Shown here: piece by piece, positions 1 through 10,414 of the stretch | Numbering within the stretch: position 1 is the stretch's first letter | Layout: every line of letters begins with the position of its first letter | Source of the DNA: Blattamonas nauphoetae | Lineage: Eukaryota > Preaxostyla > Oxymonadida | Length of the DNA: 64,000 bases | Direction of reading: 5' to 3' | Assembly: GCA_033064195.1 (NCBI GenBank) | Contig: JARBJD010000021.1 | Span: forward strand, 62,001 to 126,000 | The notes under the pieces: model-generated | The model's database searches: none | Told to the model about the DNA's origin: nothing | The model's input: the letters and a program-made list of their open reading frames with translations, nothing else | Program-made: the position numbers and the translations under genes

Positions 1-84
1 AGGGTACGGTAGATAGTTTGATCAAACCTGAAAGCGAATTTAGGGTCGGATCAAATCGACAAAGTCGTTTCCAACGTCGAACCA

Positions 85-3000
85 ATGAAAATTTCTCTCC
101 TCATATCATTAATACATTTCACCATTCACTGTTCACTCACCAGTGATATCCCTATCACGTCACCTCCGCTAGCCGAAATCATCACACCAAACAAAAATGC
201 AGTTCCGGACTATTTTGGAACCACACATCTTCTAGACTGCCCCGTGTACCATTCAGACTCGATTCCGATCGATTCCTCTGTCTTATCTCTCATCGGAACG
301 GCGGCCAACTCGCCGGTCATGATCAAAACTGACAATTCCATTTCTCCGAGAAATTCCATAGTCAAGGAAGGCAATTCATTTCTCATGTGCCTTACAAACT
401 CAACACTCTCAATGCAATCACTCATATTGCATACCAGTGGCGTTAGACTCCCGAAAGACTCTTTTTCAGCTCACTATTGTCTCTCACTGTCTTCTTCAAC
501 AGTTCATCTGAGAAGATCACAGCTTGATTTGTCGTCTGGATCATCGCCATTTCTAATGCTTCCAGCGACTTTCATGGAATCTGCAACAAACACTCTCATC
601 ATCACCGAAACCGTCGTCTCGTCGGAGCGCCAAATTTTTGGTGGGATGTGTCACTTTAAGGACATGGATAGCCAGTCATCATCTGCCTCTGTCACTATTT
701 CAGCCAGTTCTCTTCAAGATCATCGAATCACAAGTTGTGACAGCTTCATCCTCCGATTCGACAGCCCACCCGCCAAGCAAGCTCTCTCATCGATCTCATC
801 AACAATTTCAGCTGTCTTATTCAACAATATCACCTCAACTCCGTCCAACACACATCACACTACCCTCAAATTGTCCCAAGTCATGCACGGCTGCTCAGTC
901 ACACAGACCAACAACCACCTTTCTGGAAGCACCATCCGGGATTTCAATTCCGGTGGTTCTCTCCTTTGCCAGAACACTTCTTTCACCAATATCCACACAG
1001 CCAACACTGAACTCGAAGCACCAACAGACGATGATCCAGCCAACTACCAGTTTGTTGGAAAAGGTGATGAAGAATTTCTCGCCTCGAAAACACTTGAAAA
1101 TGTGGGACCGGTCGCATTTACGAAATGTTCATTCTCCAATCTCATTTTGGAGGATCCATCAAGATCCGCCGCTGCCATCGCTGCCAAAAACATCAAAACC
1201 TCGTTCCTCCTCGACCAGTGCAAGTTCACTGAGATCTCGTCATCTGGCACAGCAGGGGCTGTCTTCATCTCAGGAACAGACACAGTGACACCCATCGTCG
1301 AAATCCGAAGTGGAGAGTTCACTAACTGTTCAACCTCATTCGACAACGGTGGAGGAGTCAACATTCAAAAAGCGTCGTATGTCACAATATCGGACACGTC
1401 CTTTAACAACTGCACAGCGAAGAATCTTGGTGGAGGACTCAGAGTATCAAGTGCATCCACAGCCTCATTCAACGACCTTAAATTCGGCTCATGTCAAGCA
1501 GGGAATTTTGGAGGTGGAATGCACATTGTTAGCATCACAACCACAACGATGACGAGTTGTGAGTTTTCTGACTGTGTGTTGGTCAATTTAGCTTCGGATG
1601 CTTCGACTTCAGACACACCGTCAGACTCAGACACCCAACGGAATCAAGAAGATTTAAGCACAACAGATCCCGATGAGCCAGAAGAGCCTGAAGATGAAGA
1701 GGAGGAGGAAGATCCAGCCACAACCGAAGCGCCCAATGGCGGTGGAGTCTTTTTCAAGCAATCTGTCGACATCACCTGTACTCTTTGCATATTCGTCAAC
1801 TGCACAAGCTCCTACGACGGAGGTGGAATTGGGGCAATTAACAACAATGGGGCCTTCAAAATCGACAATTGCTCGTTCTGCGAGTGTAAATCGGATGGTT
1901 ATGGAGGAGGGGCCAGACTTCATCGCATTGGGTCCGTTGAGATTCGCGATGTCGTGTTTAATGAATGTAGGACAGGACATAATGGTGCCGGGCTCCACAT
2001 TTTCGTAATTTGGGGACCTGTTTCGTTGGACAATGTCACATTCTCTGGCTGCGTCGCTGGTGGCGATGCTGGTGCGATGAAAATCTCAACAAGTACAGAA
2101 CTAACCATCAAAAACACCACCGTCTCGTCCTGTTCAGCCACCCTCTACGCTGGTGGGATTTATGCATTGCTCGTCAAACCAGGCAAGATCGTCGTTGAGA
2201 ACTGCACCTTCGAATCCTGCCATGGGGGATGGGGAGGAGGCTTGCGTGTGTCAGAATCTGATGAAGCGGAGATCACAACAACGTTTTTCATCAATTGTTC
2301 GACTGACAACAGCGCTGGTGGATGTTGTGTGGCAAACATGACGAAATCTCTCCTTCAGAACTGCACGTTTGAGGACTGCCAATCCGTCGGGTTGGGAGGA
2401 GCAATCTTTGTGTCTCAGACTGGCACAATCGAAGTGAACACAGTGATTATGAAGAATTGCTCGTCAGAAACGAGGGGAGGTGGATTTGCGGGACGCATAA
2501 CAAACACAACGATCATTGATTCCTGCACTATCGAAAACTGCACAGGCGGAACCTTTGGAGGAGGAATCAAAACCGAATACCTTGTCGACCTGACCATTAC
2601 CAGAACAACAATCAGTCGATGCTCGGCCAATACAGACAATGGAGGCGGGATTCATCATCTCAGTCTAACAGGAAAGCTTGTCTTCTCGCACAACGTGGTC
2701 GAACATTGTTCGGCGATCAACAACTCTGGCGCTGCTGTCTTCTCGATCATCCCTGTCTCTGAATTCACAAATAACACGATCGAAAATTGCTCAGCAACGA
2801 ACTTCCATGGCGGGGGACTCAGACTCTCCAATCTCCACACTCTGACCCTCTCTGACTGCAGATTCATTTCATGCAAAGCAGGCACACACGGAGGAGGCCT
2901 GTTTGTCGAAAACTCGACAACACTCACGCTCTCAGGAATCACTGCCAGAGGATGTCAAGCGACGTATGATGGAAGCGGGGTATATGTCAATCTCGACAAA

Positions 3001-6000
3001 TTCACACAAAGTTCCAGCCTGACTGTCGAAGGGTTGGTGTTGGGCGGGAAGGAAGTCGGTGAAGCGAATGTAATTGGCCGAAGTGGATCTGATCTTTATT
3101 TCGTCATAAGCTCCACACACGATCGAAATGAGTGGTGTGAGAAGTTCCGGCCATTCGCTTGTCAAACTCCATTCAACACAAAATCGTTTAATCTCACAGA
3201 AAGAACATCGATTGAGTTTGGGACGTCCAGGTCGAACACTATCACGAACGTTGGATCGATTCTGTACGTTTTACATCCTTACACAAGCGGAGTACTGGTT
3301 CTGGACGACACGCTCGGAGAAGATCACGCTCTCTGCGGGAACACCACCCTTCCCTGCAGCACACTACTTCAATCGAACACCCATGCCAGCAGCAAGTCTG
3401 ATGGGGTTGTATCGCTTCGAACAAACTTAGCGATCAATGCTGATCTGACTATCTCGAAGTCGGTGGGCTGGACGAGTGAAAGTGCGAAACGAACGATCAC
3501 CCAAACAGGAGACTGCTCGATTTCTGTCTCCACTGGAACCCTCACAGCCTCGAAACTGTCGTTCGCTGTTTCGGCTGCATCGTACTCGAAGTCGTTCTTT
3601 GTCGTTAATGGTGGTTCTCTCGCTCTGTCGGCGTGCTCCTTCGATTCAATTGCTTCCACAAGCCCGATCATCCATGCCACACTCAGTGCCTCAAACAGAC
3701 TCTCCATCACGAAGACAACTGACACCGACATCACCACACTGAATTCATGTTCATCGTCATCCTCAGCGCTCATTCATCTCTCCCTGACCTCTCCGAACAA
3801 AGAAGATGATTGGACGTTCGATTTGAGTGGTCTGTCGTTCTCATCAGCCCAATCGAATTCTGAATCTGCTGGTCAACGCATTTTTGTGAATGGATCGCAT
3901 TTCTCGACTCAAATTGTGCCGGCGCGCTTCCCTTCCGTGACGAAGAATGACGAGTATCTTCTCTGGGGCATGGATACTTCGACTACGGTGAACTGCTCTC
4001 TCCTGGTGTATCTGATTGCGATTGGGTCGACTGTGTCTGTTGGAGGGACGCCAAGTGCAGGTATTGTGGAATGTGGCCACTTTGGTGTGAGCTGTCCGAC
4101 TCTTCAGCGCGGTTTCAATCGTGTTTCAAGTTTGGGGTCTGATCTGACGATATCTGTGAATGGGACATTCGTTCACAACACGACATTCCAAGTCCAAACA
4201 CCGATCTCGCTTTCGATGCAATCGAACACGTCGACACAGACCATCACAACATCATCGGCTGGCTGTCTTGAAGTCACCAATGGTGCTCTCACGATCAAAG
4301 ACCTCACATTTACAGGGACCTCTCGATCGACATCATTCATCACTGTCTCGAATTTGGGTCAGCTCTCGGTTGATTCGTGCACACTCAGCGGTTTTGAATC
4401 CACTTCAGCGAATGGAGTCGCCATCCAAGCGTCACTGACGTCTTCGGGATCATCGCTGACTCTCAACGCTGTGACGTTCCAGTCGTGTTCATCCGCACGC
4501 GGAGGAGCGCTCTTCCTTCACCTCGGCGAAGGGTCGCTTGTCTTCACCACTGTCCCGACATTCACATCGTGCACTGCGAAAAATGAAGGACAGCACATTT
4601 ACGCGACCACGCCCTCGACCGACTCTGGATACTCGAAACTCGCTGCTCTCTCCTCTCTCGTTCAATCGCCTCAGAATGCCATCTCCTTCACTCCAGCAGA
4701 GAAATCACTGATCGAATTCGGAACTGAAGCCGCTGGTGTGATTACACACATCGGTTCGATTCTATATTTTTATCACCCATACTCAGATGGCTCTCTTGCT
4801 CTTGACAACACAAATGGAGATGATCACGCTCTCTGTGGGAACACCACTCTTCCCTGCCGTGGACTTTCAACAGCATCAACCATCGCAGGCAATGCTGCGT
4901 CTGGAGTTGTGTCGCTTCGAACGAAGGTGGCGATCGATGCTACTCTGACTATCTCGAAGTCGGTGGGCTGGACGAGTGAAAGTACGAAACGAACGATCAC
5001 CCAAACAGGAGACTGCTCGATTTCTGTCTCCACTGGAACCCTCACAGCCTCGAAACTGTCGTTCGCTGTTTCGGCTGCATCGTACTCGAAGTCGTTCTTT
5101 GTCGTTAATGGTGGTTCTCTCGCTCTGTCGGCGTGCTCCTTCGATTCAATTGCTTCCACAAGCCCGATCATCCATGCCACACTCAGTGCCTCAAACAGAC
5201 TCTCCATCACGAAGACAACTGACACCGACATCACCACACTGAATTCGTGTTCATCGTCCTCCTCAGCGCTCATCCATCTCTCCCTGACTTCTCCGAACAA
5301 AGAGGTTGCGTGGACGTTCGATTTGAGTGGTCTGTCGTTCTCATCAGCCCAATCGAATTCTGAATCTGCTGGTCAACGCATTTTTGTGAATGGATCGCAT
5401 TTCTCGACTCAAATTGTGCCGGCGCGCTTCCCTTCCGTGACGAAGAATGACGAGTATCTTCTCTGGGGCATGGATACTTCGACTACGGTGAACTGCTCTC
5501 TCCTGGTGTATCTGATTGCGATTGGGTCGACTGTGTCTGTTGGAGGGACGCCAAGTGCAGGTATTGTGGAATGTGGCCACTTTGGTGTGAGCTGTCCGAC
5601 TCTTCAGCGCGGTTTCAATCGTGTTTCAAGTTTGGGGTCTGATCTGACGATATCTGTGAATGGGACATTCGTTCACAACACGACATTCCAAGTCCAAACA
5701 CCGATCTCGCTTTCGATGCAATCGAACACGTCGACACAGACCATCACAACATCATCGGCTGGCTGTCTTGAAGTCACCAATGGTGCTCTCACGATCAAAG
5801 ACCTCACATTTACAGGGACCTCTCGATCGACATCATTCATCACTGTCTCGAATTTGGGTCAGCTCTCGGTTGATTCGTGCACACTCAGCGGTTTTGAATC
5901 CACTTCAGCGAATGGAGTCGCCATCCAAGCGTCACTGACGTCTTCGGGATCATCGCTGACTCTCAACGCTGTGACGTTCCAGTCGTGTTCATCCGCACGC

Positions 6001-9000
6001 GGAGGAGCGCTCTTCCTTCACCTCGGCGAAGGGTCGCTTGTCTTCACCACTGTCCCGACATTCGTGTCTTGCTCAGCTACCGAAGGAAAACACATTTACG
6101 CGACCACGCCCTCGACCGACCCTGGATACTCGAAACTCGCTGCTCTCTCCTCTCTCGTTCAATCGCCTCAGAATGCCATCTCCTTCACTCCAGCAGAGAA
6201 ATCACTGATCGAATTCGGAACTGAAGCCGCTGGTGTGGTTACACACATCGGTTCGATTCTCTACTACTGCTTTCCCTATCAAAATACAGACATCCCGGTC
6301 GATGGTGACAACGGTGCCGATCACCCACTCTGCGGACACAGCACTCTTCCGTGCGCATCCCTCTCATCTTCTTATCCAAAGATTCCAACCACACACACAA
6401 TCCTCGTTCGATCACACTCGTCCCTCTCATCGATTGTAACGACCGTCGACAAAGCAATCACAATAAAGTCCTCAACAAACGTCGCACAGAAGCTGACAGT
6501 CTCCGGAACGGGAGGGTTCGAAATCGCAAGTGGCTCCCTCCATATCAATCTCCTGTCCATCACCATCCCATCAGCCCATCCGAACTCATTCGCCTCTGTC
6601 TCAACAAACGGCCACCTCACTCTCGAAGCGTGTTCAGTGAAATCGGTGATCCTGACAGATTCGCCCTTCATCTCCCACGTCGGAGGGAACCTCACACTCA
6701 CCAACTGCCAATTCTCTTCCATCACTCGCCACACCGGAAACGGTTCAGTCCTCTTCTCGGACATGCAAGTCGCAACCTCTCTCAAAATCAACGGCCTGAA
6801 TCTCTCCTCCGTTGCCACCAAAAACGGAAAGGTCGACGGATTGCACATTATCTTCCCTCGTTCTGAGACACCATCAGAAGCTCCGACGTTCACTCTCAAA
6901 AACATTCGATATGATCACCTCGCTACGACATCCAATGTTGAGACCTCGTTCGTCTGGATTGTGGGAGAGTACTTCTCGAGATGGGTCGAAATCAATGATG
7001 ATCGATTCAAAGGGTCGTTTGAAAGTTCGACGATCGAGAACGAATGGCTTTGGGCTGAAGACACAACTGACGACCTCTCAATCTCGATGTTATTTTATCT
7101 GAAGGAGAGAACAGGACCGATTGGAGTGGAGAAGGATGGGATGGATCGCGAGATTTGTGGGTATTTCTCGCTCTGGTGTCGGAGTTTCGAACACTCACTG
7201 AAAAGAATGAAGGAAATGATCACATCCCAAATGAATGTCATGACAAGTGTGGATTTGGATAAGAAATTCACTCTCGAAGACTCCATTCACATCCACGGGA
7301 AGGAGTCGCCCTCTCAGCTTTCAGTCACTGGAAATGGCCATCTTGAGTGCACAGGAAATGAGCTCTTCCGGTTTGATTATCTCCAGTTTTCGTTGATGGA
7401 TGGTCTCACAAGCCAAACTGTTCTCTCCATCCAAAGAGGAAGACTCGTGATTGAAGACAGCTCTCTTGTATCCGCATCCACATTCGGAAAAACTTTTTTG
7501 ACTGTTCAGCATGGACAAGCTGAAATCGTCCGATTCGTCGTCACAGCCAACATCGAAGAAAGTGGGAAGATGATCGTCTCTGATCAAGGAAACGTGACTC
7601 TGACGTCGCTCTCATTCCCCTCCTCGCTCAAGACGTTCGGCACAATCGCCCAAACCACAGGCGGAGATCTGTCCATTGACACTGCTGTCTTCGCATCGCT
7701 CTCGTTCACAACGACCCCCTTCCTCCTTTCCTCGACAGCCACAACCTTCTCCAAAGTCAACGTCTCTGGCTGCACAATCGACGAGTTCATCACGGCCTCA
7801 CAGGGCTCTGTCTCACTCCAGGATTGTGTATTCGAAGGCAGTTCCACTCCAGCCAACAATGAAGAAGACATTTGCGAATGGGTCAGTGGCATCTTCAACC
7901 TGACCGAGTGTTCAACAGATTGCAGACACACCGAGTTCAAGAGATTCCCACAGGGAGTGTTCAACATCAAGGAAGGATCGCTAACACTCACCAATTCTGA
8001 CTTCTTCGAAAACCATGCGGGAAACACGTCATTCCCGTCCGTCCAGCGAAACATCCACTGCGAAGGGAACGGCATGATCAAGTTTTTGCAGTCTGCAACG
8101 AACACCGAAACTATCTCTCGATGGATCTCGACAACTGATTGCGCAGTGAAGGAAAATACAGAAACGATTGATACACCGTTCTTCATTCCAACACTCGACA
8201 CAAACAAAACTAAGTCAACGTCATCTTCCAGCCAGTACACTCTGTCGATTGTTGGCACACTTCTCGTCCCCTGCCAACTCTTCCTCGAAGTGTTTGAGAA
8301 CACAGCGACGAAGTCAACAGATGTCACTGTCGGATCGATTGCCCCTGTCCAGCTGACAGAGGACAACACAAAGAACTGGGCTGAACAATCAACAACTGTC
8401 ACTGTCCCCGTGTCTCTCCTCTCAACGCTCAATCAATCGTTCGAACTCCGCGCCCGCCTCTCAGTTGGATCATACACAACCGACTCCATCAGAGTCAAAC
8501 TGAGCAGAAATGATGAAAGGAAAGCTCATGCGAAAGAAGCAATGGCTTGGCTCATTCCTCTGGTCTCAGGCCTTCTCGTCCTTCTTCTCTTCCTGTTCAT
8601 CCTGTTCGTCTTGCTCCGCCGCCACAAGAAGAAGCAACAAGCCAAAAATGTGCAAAAGAAAGAGTTGGGTGAGATGGACGCGCCGATTGAGATCAAATTC
8701 GAGGCACCCGATGATTTCCTTGCAACTACCAATCAACACTTGATCCACTCAGAACCAGACCATGACATCATCAAGAACGACGTCTCAACGAACAATGAGG
8801 ACACCCACGACTATACCCGCAATGATGACGTCGACAAACCAGCCGCAGTTGTGAAGGCACTTCGATGCGGAGACGAGAATCTTCCCGAAGTCTTCGTGTC
8901 GGAACGAGAAACACTGTACAATCGACTCCATCGACCAGCGAACAGATCACAGCCACTCGACAAGACAGTTCTCAAGAAGAAGCTGACCCAATCTCTCGCA

Positions 9001-9555
9001 ATGGTCGCCAACACACACCCATCTTCCCCCGTCCTGTCCAAACTGACATCACACTGGGTCATGTTTGATGTCGACGGGGAGCTCTGTCTCAGACTTGCCG
9101 AGCCAGCCGCTCACAGACAAGCACAGACACACTCACAACCGAACCACATGTCCACACAGAAAAACACGAATGGAGTGGACGAGGAAGGACAGAGATGGGT
9201 TCCTCCGGAAATGGCAAACGGACAGCAGATCATCGATGTCACTCACGGAACGGTTTTTCGGCTTGGCCTCATCTTGTGGGAGATCGAGACAGAACAGATT
9301 CCGTTCGGGGAAGTTGACGGAATCAACGCTCAGCGACAGCTCGGAATCGGAATCCTGCCGAAGATGGACAAAGTCGACGAGGAAATGAAAGATATCATCA
9401 CCAAATGCCTCCAAGTTGATCCGCTCAAACGACCAACACTTCTCAATCTTGCCAACGAGTTCAATCCACCGAAAGGCAAAGAAAAGAACGCGGGAGAATG
9501 CTTCAAAGAACCAAGCCCCGATCTCGAAGGACTTCCACCAATTAAACTGAATTGA
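85..9555 (+). CDS. Giant beta-helix surface receptor with pseudokinase tail (3,156 aa)
   Basis: Starts with a plausible signal peptide (MKISLLISLIHFTIHC). Residues about 100-1000 are Pmp-like repeats in which a Cys-bearing beta strand is followed by a GGG/GGA turn (for example 'FNNCTAKNLGGGL'), the pattern of right-handed parallel beta-helices. An acidic linker lies near 526-549. Residues about 1080-2800 hold longer modules, each opening with a 'GxDxxLCGxxxLPC' type motif. A single hydrophobic helix at about 2819-2847 is followed by Arg/Lys, giving a type I topology. The cytoplasmic part from about 2940 resembles a protein kinase C-lobe: 'WVPPEMANG' in the APE position, 'FRLGLILWEIETEQIPFGE' for helices F/G, and 'CLQVDPLKRPTL'. 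The HRD and DFG motifs are absent ('VMFDVDGEL' sits where the catalytic loop would be), so I call it a pseudokinase. The gene is uninterrupted. Adhesion or sensing is inference. Confidence 0.9.
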   Translation: MKISLLISLIHFTIHCSLTSDIPITSPPLAEIITPNKNAVPDYFGTTHLLDCPVYHSDSIPIDSSVLSLIGTAANSPVMIKTDNSISPRNSIVKEGNSFLMCLTNSTLSMQSLILHTSGVRLPKDSFSAHYCLSLSSSTVHLRRSQLDLSSGSSPFLMLPATFMESATNTLIITETVVSSERQIFGGMCHFKDMDSQSSSASVTISASSLQDHRITSCDSFILRFDSPPAKQALSSISSTISAVLFNNITSTPSNTHHTTLKLSQVMHGCSVTQTNNHLSGSTIRDFNSGGSLLCQNTSFTNIHTANTELEAPTDDDPANYQFVGKGDEEFLASKTLENVGPVAFTKCSFSNLILEDPSRSAAAIAAKNIKTSFLLDQCKFTEISSSGTAGAVFISGTDTVTPIVEIRSGEFTNCSTSFDNGGGVNIQKASYVTISDTSFNNCTAKNLGGGLRVSSASTASFNDLKFGSCQAGNFGGGMHIVSITTTTMTSCEFSDCVLVNLASDASTSDTPSDSDTQRNQEDLSTTDPDEPEEPEDEEEEEDPATTEAPNGGGVFFKQSVDITCTLCIFVNCTSSYDGGGIGAINNNGAFKIDNCSFCECKSDGYGGGARLHRIGSVEIRDVVFNECRTGHNGAGLHIFVIWGPVSLDNVTFSGCVAGGDAGAMKISTSTELTIKNTTVSSCSATLYAGGIYALLVKPGKIVVENCTFESCHGGWGGGLRVSESDEAEITTTFFINCSTDNSAGGCCVANMTKSLLQNCTFEDCQSVGLGGAIFVSQTGTIEVNTVIMKNCSSETRGGGFAGRITNTTIIDSCTIENCTGGTFGGGIKTEYLVDLTITRTTISRCSANTDNGGGIHHLSLTGKLVFSHNVVEHCSAINNSGAAVFSIIPVSEFTNNTIENCSATNFHGGGLRLSNLHTLTLSDCRFISCKAGTHGGGLFVENSTTLTLSGITARGCQATYDGSGVYVNLDKFTQSSSLTVEGLVLGGKEVGEANVIGRSGSDLYFVISSTHDRNEWCEKFRPFACQTPFNTKSFNLTERTSIEFGTSRSNTITNVGSILYVLHPYTSGVLVLDDTLGEDHALCGNTTLPCSTLLQSNTHASSKSDGVVSLRTNLAINADLTISKSVGWTSESAKRTITQTGDCSISVSTGTLTASKLSFAVSAASYSKSFFVVNGGSLALSACSFDSIASTSPIIHATLSASNRLSITKTTDTDITTLNSCSSSSSALIHLSLTSPNKEDDWTFDLSGLSFSSAQSNSESAGQRIFVNGSHFSTQIVPARFPSVTKNDEYLLWGMDTSTTVNCSLLVYLIAIGSTVSVGGTPSAGIVECGHFGVSCPTLQRGFNRVSSLGSDLTISVNGTFVHNTTFQVQTPISLSMQSNTSTQTITTSSAGCLEVTNGALTIKDLTFTGTSRSTSFITVSNLGQLSVDSCTLSGFESTSANGVAIQASLTSSGSSLTLNAVTFQSCSSARGGALFLHLGEGSLVFTTVPTFTSCTAKNEGQHIYATTPSTDSGYSKLAALSSLVQSPQNAISFTPAEKSLIEFGTEAAGVITHIGSILYFYHPYSDGSLALDNTNGDDHALCGNTTLPCRGLSTASTIAGNAASGVVSLRTKVAIDATLTISKSVGWTSESTKRTITQTGDCSISVSTGTLTASKLSFAVSAASYSKSFFVVNGGSLALSACSFDSIASTSPIIHATLSASNRLSITKTTDTDITTLNSCSSSSSALIHLSLTSPNKEVAWTFDLSGLSFSSAQSNSESAGQRIFVNGSHFSTQIVPARFPSVTKNDEYLLWGMDTSTTVNCSLLVYLIAIGSTVSVGGTPSAGIVECGHFGVSCPTLQRGFNRVSSLGSDLTISVNGTFVHNTTFQVQTPISLSMQSNTSTQTITTSSAGCLEVTNGALTIKDLTFTGTSRSTSFITVSNLGQLSVDSCTLSGFESTSANGVAIQASLTSSGSSLTLNAVTFQSCSSARGGALFLHLGEGSLVFTTVPTFVSCSATEGKHIYATTPSTDPGYSKLAALSSLVQSPQNAISFTPAEKSLIEFGTEAAGVVTHIGSILYYCFPYQNTDIPVDGDNGADHPLCGHSTLPCASLSSSYPKIPTTHTILVRSHSSLSSIVTTVDKAITIKSSTNVAQKLTVSGTGGFEIASGSLHINLLSITIPSAHPNSFASVSTNGHLTLEACSVKSVILTDSPFISHVGGNLTLTNCQFSSITRHTGNGSVLFSDMQVATSLKINGLNLSSVATKNGKVDGLHIIFPRSETPSEAPTFTLKNIRYDHLATTSNVETSFVWIVGEYFSRWVEINDDRFKGSFESSTIENEWLWAEDTTDDLSISMLFYLKERTGPIGVEKDGMDREICGYFSLWCRSFEHSLKRMKEMITSQMNVMTSVDLDKKFTLEDSIHIHGKESPSQLSVTGNGHLECTGNELFRFDYLQFSLMDGLTSQTVLSIQRGRLVIEDSSLVSASTFGKTFLTVQHGQAEIVRFVVTANIEESGKMIVSDQGNVTLTSLSFPSSLKTFGTIAQTTGGDLSIDTAVFASLSFTTTPFLLSSTATTFSKVNVSGCTIDEFITASQGSVSLQDCVFEGSSTPANNEEDICEWVSGIFNLTECSTDCRHTEFKRFPQGVFNIKEGSLTLTNSDFFENHAGNTSFPSVQRNIHCEGNGMIKFLQSATNTETISRWISTTDCAVKENTETIDTPFFIPTLDTNKTKSTSSSSQYTLSIVGTLLVPCQLFLEVFENTATKSTDVTVGSIAPVQLTEDNTKNWAEQSTTVTVPVSLLSTLNQSFELRARLSVGSYTTDSIRVKLSRNDERKAHAKEAMAWLIPLVSGLLVLLLFLFILFVLLRRHKKKQQAKNVQKKELGEMDAPIEIKFEAPDDFLATTNQHLIHSEPDHDIIKNDVSTNNEDTHDYTRNDDVDKPAAVVKALRCGDENLPEVFVSERETLYNRLHRPANRSQPLDKTVLKKKLTQSLAMVANTHPSSPVLSKLTSHWVMFDVDGELCLRLAEPAAHRQAQTHSQPNHMSTQKNTNGVDEEGQRWVPPEMANGQQIIDVTHGTVFRLGLILWEIETEQIPFGEVDGINAQRQLGIGILPKMDKVDEEMKDIITKCLQVDPLKRPTLLNLANEFNPPKGKEKNAGECFKEPSPDLEGLPPIKLN
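3448..6251 (+). repeat. Near-identical 1.3-kb tandem duplication inside the receptor gene
   Basis: Bases 3448-4754 recur at 4948-6251. The offset is exactly 1,500 bp (500 codons) for most of the length and 1,497 bp after about 4590, where the second copy is one codon shorter. Only scattered differences are visible, around 3760-3810/5260-5310 and 4565-4590/6065-6087. The less conserved flanks at 3240-3447 and 4740-4947 are also related, so the duplicated unit is the module opening at the 'CGNTTLPC' motif. The reading frame is kept throughout. High identity against more diverged neighbouring modules points to a recent duplication or gene conversion. Confidence 0.9.
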
Positions 9556-10414
9556 CATTTCACTGCAACTTCGCAACAACCTTCATTTACTCCGACAACC
9601 ACGTCACTCTTTCATTCTTTGTCGGGGTCACGTCACACTCTTCCTTCAGCTCGTTGCACGTCACTACCAACGAGCTCTCTTAGCGTCCCCACGTCACGGA
9701 CCGCTTACCACGACACAACTTCACAACACCCTCAACACCAAGCGACGGCTGACCGTGACGATGTAATGATCGCTCAAACACAGACACCAACCGTGTCTCT
9801 CCCGTTTCGATCCTCTATCTTCATTCGGTCAGGATTGACGGGTCAGTGGATGGGAAGGCCTCTCTTGGTGGGGAGACAACAGTTTTCTTCAAGTCACTCG
9901 TTCCTTGTTCTTAATTCCTCAGCGACAAGTGAATAATGATTTTTTCTTCGTTTTGATCCATCTCTTCATTTGACCAATGCTCACACGCTTGGTTGAGAAT
10001 CCTTGTCTTCTCGAGCTTTTCTTCATTAGCTGAGATCTCTCTCTTCACTTTTTTGTTCATCACATTTTCCATTTCACAACATCCACTCAGGTCCGCTGCT
10101 GCCACCACACTCCCACAGTAGCGGATCACGTCTCTCTCCGAAAGGATCGAGAGAATTGGATGACGTATTCTTCTGATTTTGTTGTTACGATTGTCATCGA
10201 GTTGAGGACTCGGTTATACATTCATACACTGCAGAAATCTGCTCATATACGCATTTCGACTCATTTTGGTTTTTTAGTTTCTTTTTTCGGAACTTTCTCC
10301 TTTGAAAATCTCAACAGATCCAGGTCAAAGCCTTGAGGAAAAGGTTGTGGTTAGATCTCATCTTCAGGAGACTTGAACAGTTAAAGCCCACTTCATCTGG
10401 ATTTCTCCCGCACT
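9556..10414. other. Intergenic stretch
   Basis: About 860 bp between two plus-strand genes. I see only short open frames with no recognisable motif, a pyrimidine-rich stretch downstream of the receptor stop, and a T-rich patch near 10260-10290 upstream of the next start. No RNA gene or transposon end was found. Confidence 0.5.

Noticed and set aside
3476-5938. Repeated medium-size frames on both strands inside the first receptor gene
   Set aside because: They are shadow frames produced by the 1.5-kb internal duplication of the receptor coding sequence.
9619-9936. 105-aa plus-strand frame after the first receptor gene
   Set aside because: Its composition is Ser/Thr/His-rich like random reading of a pyrimidine-rich intergenic stretch, and there are no motifs.
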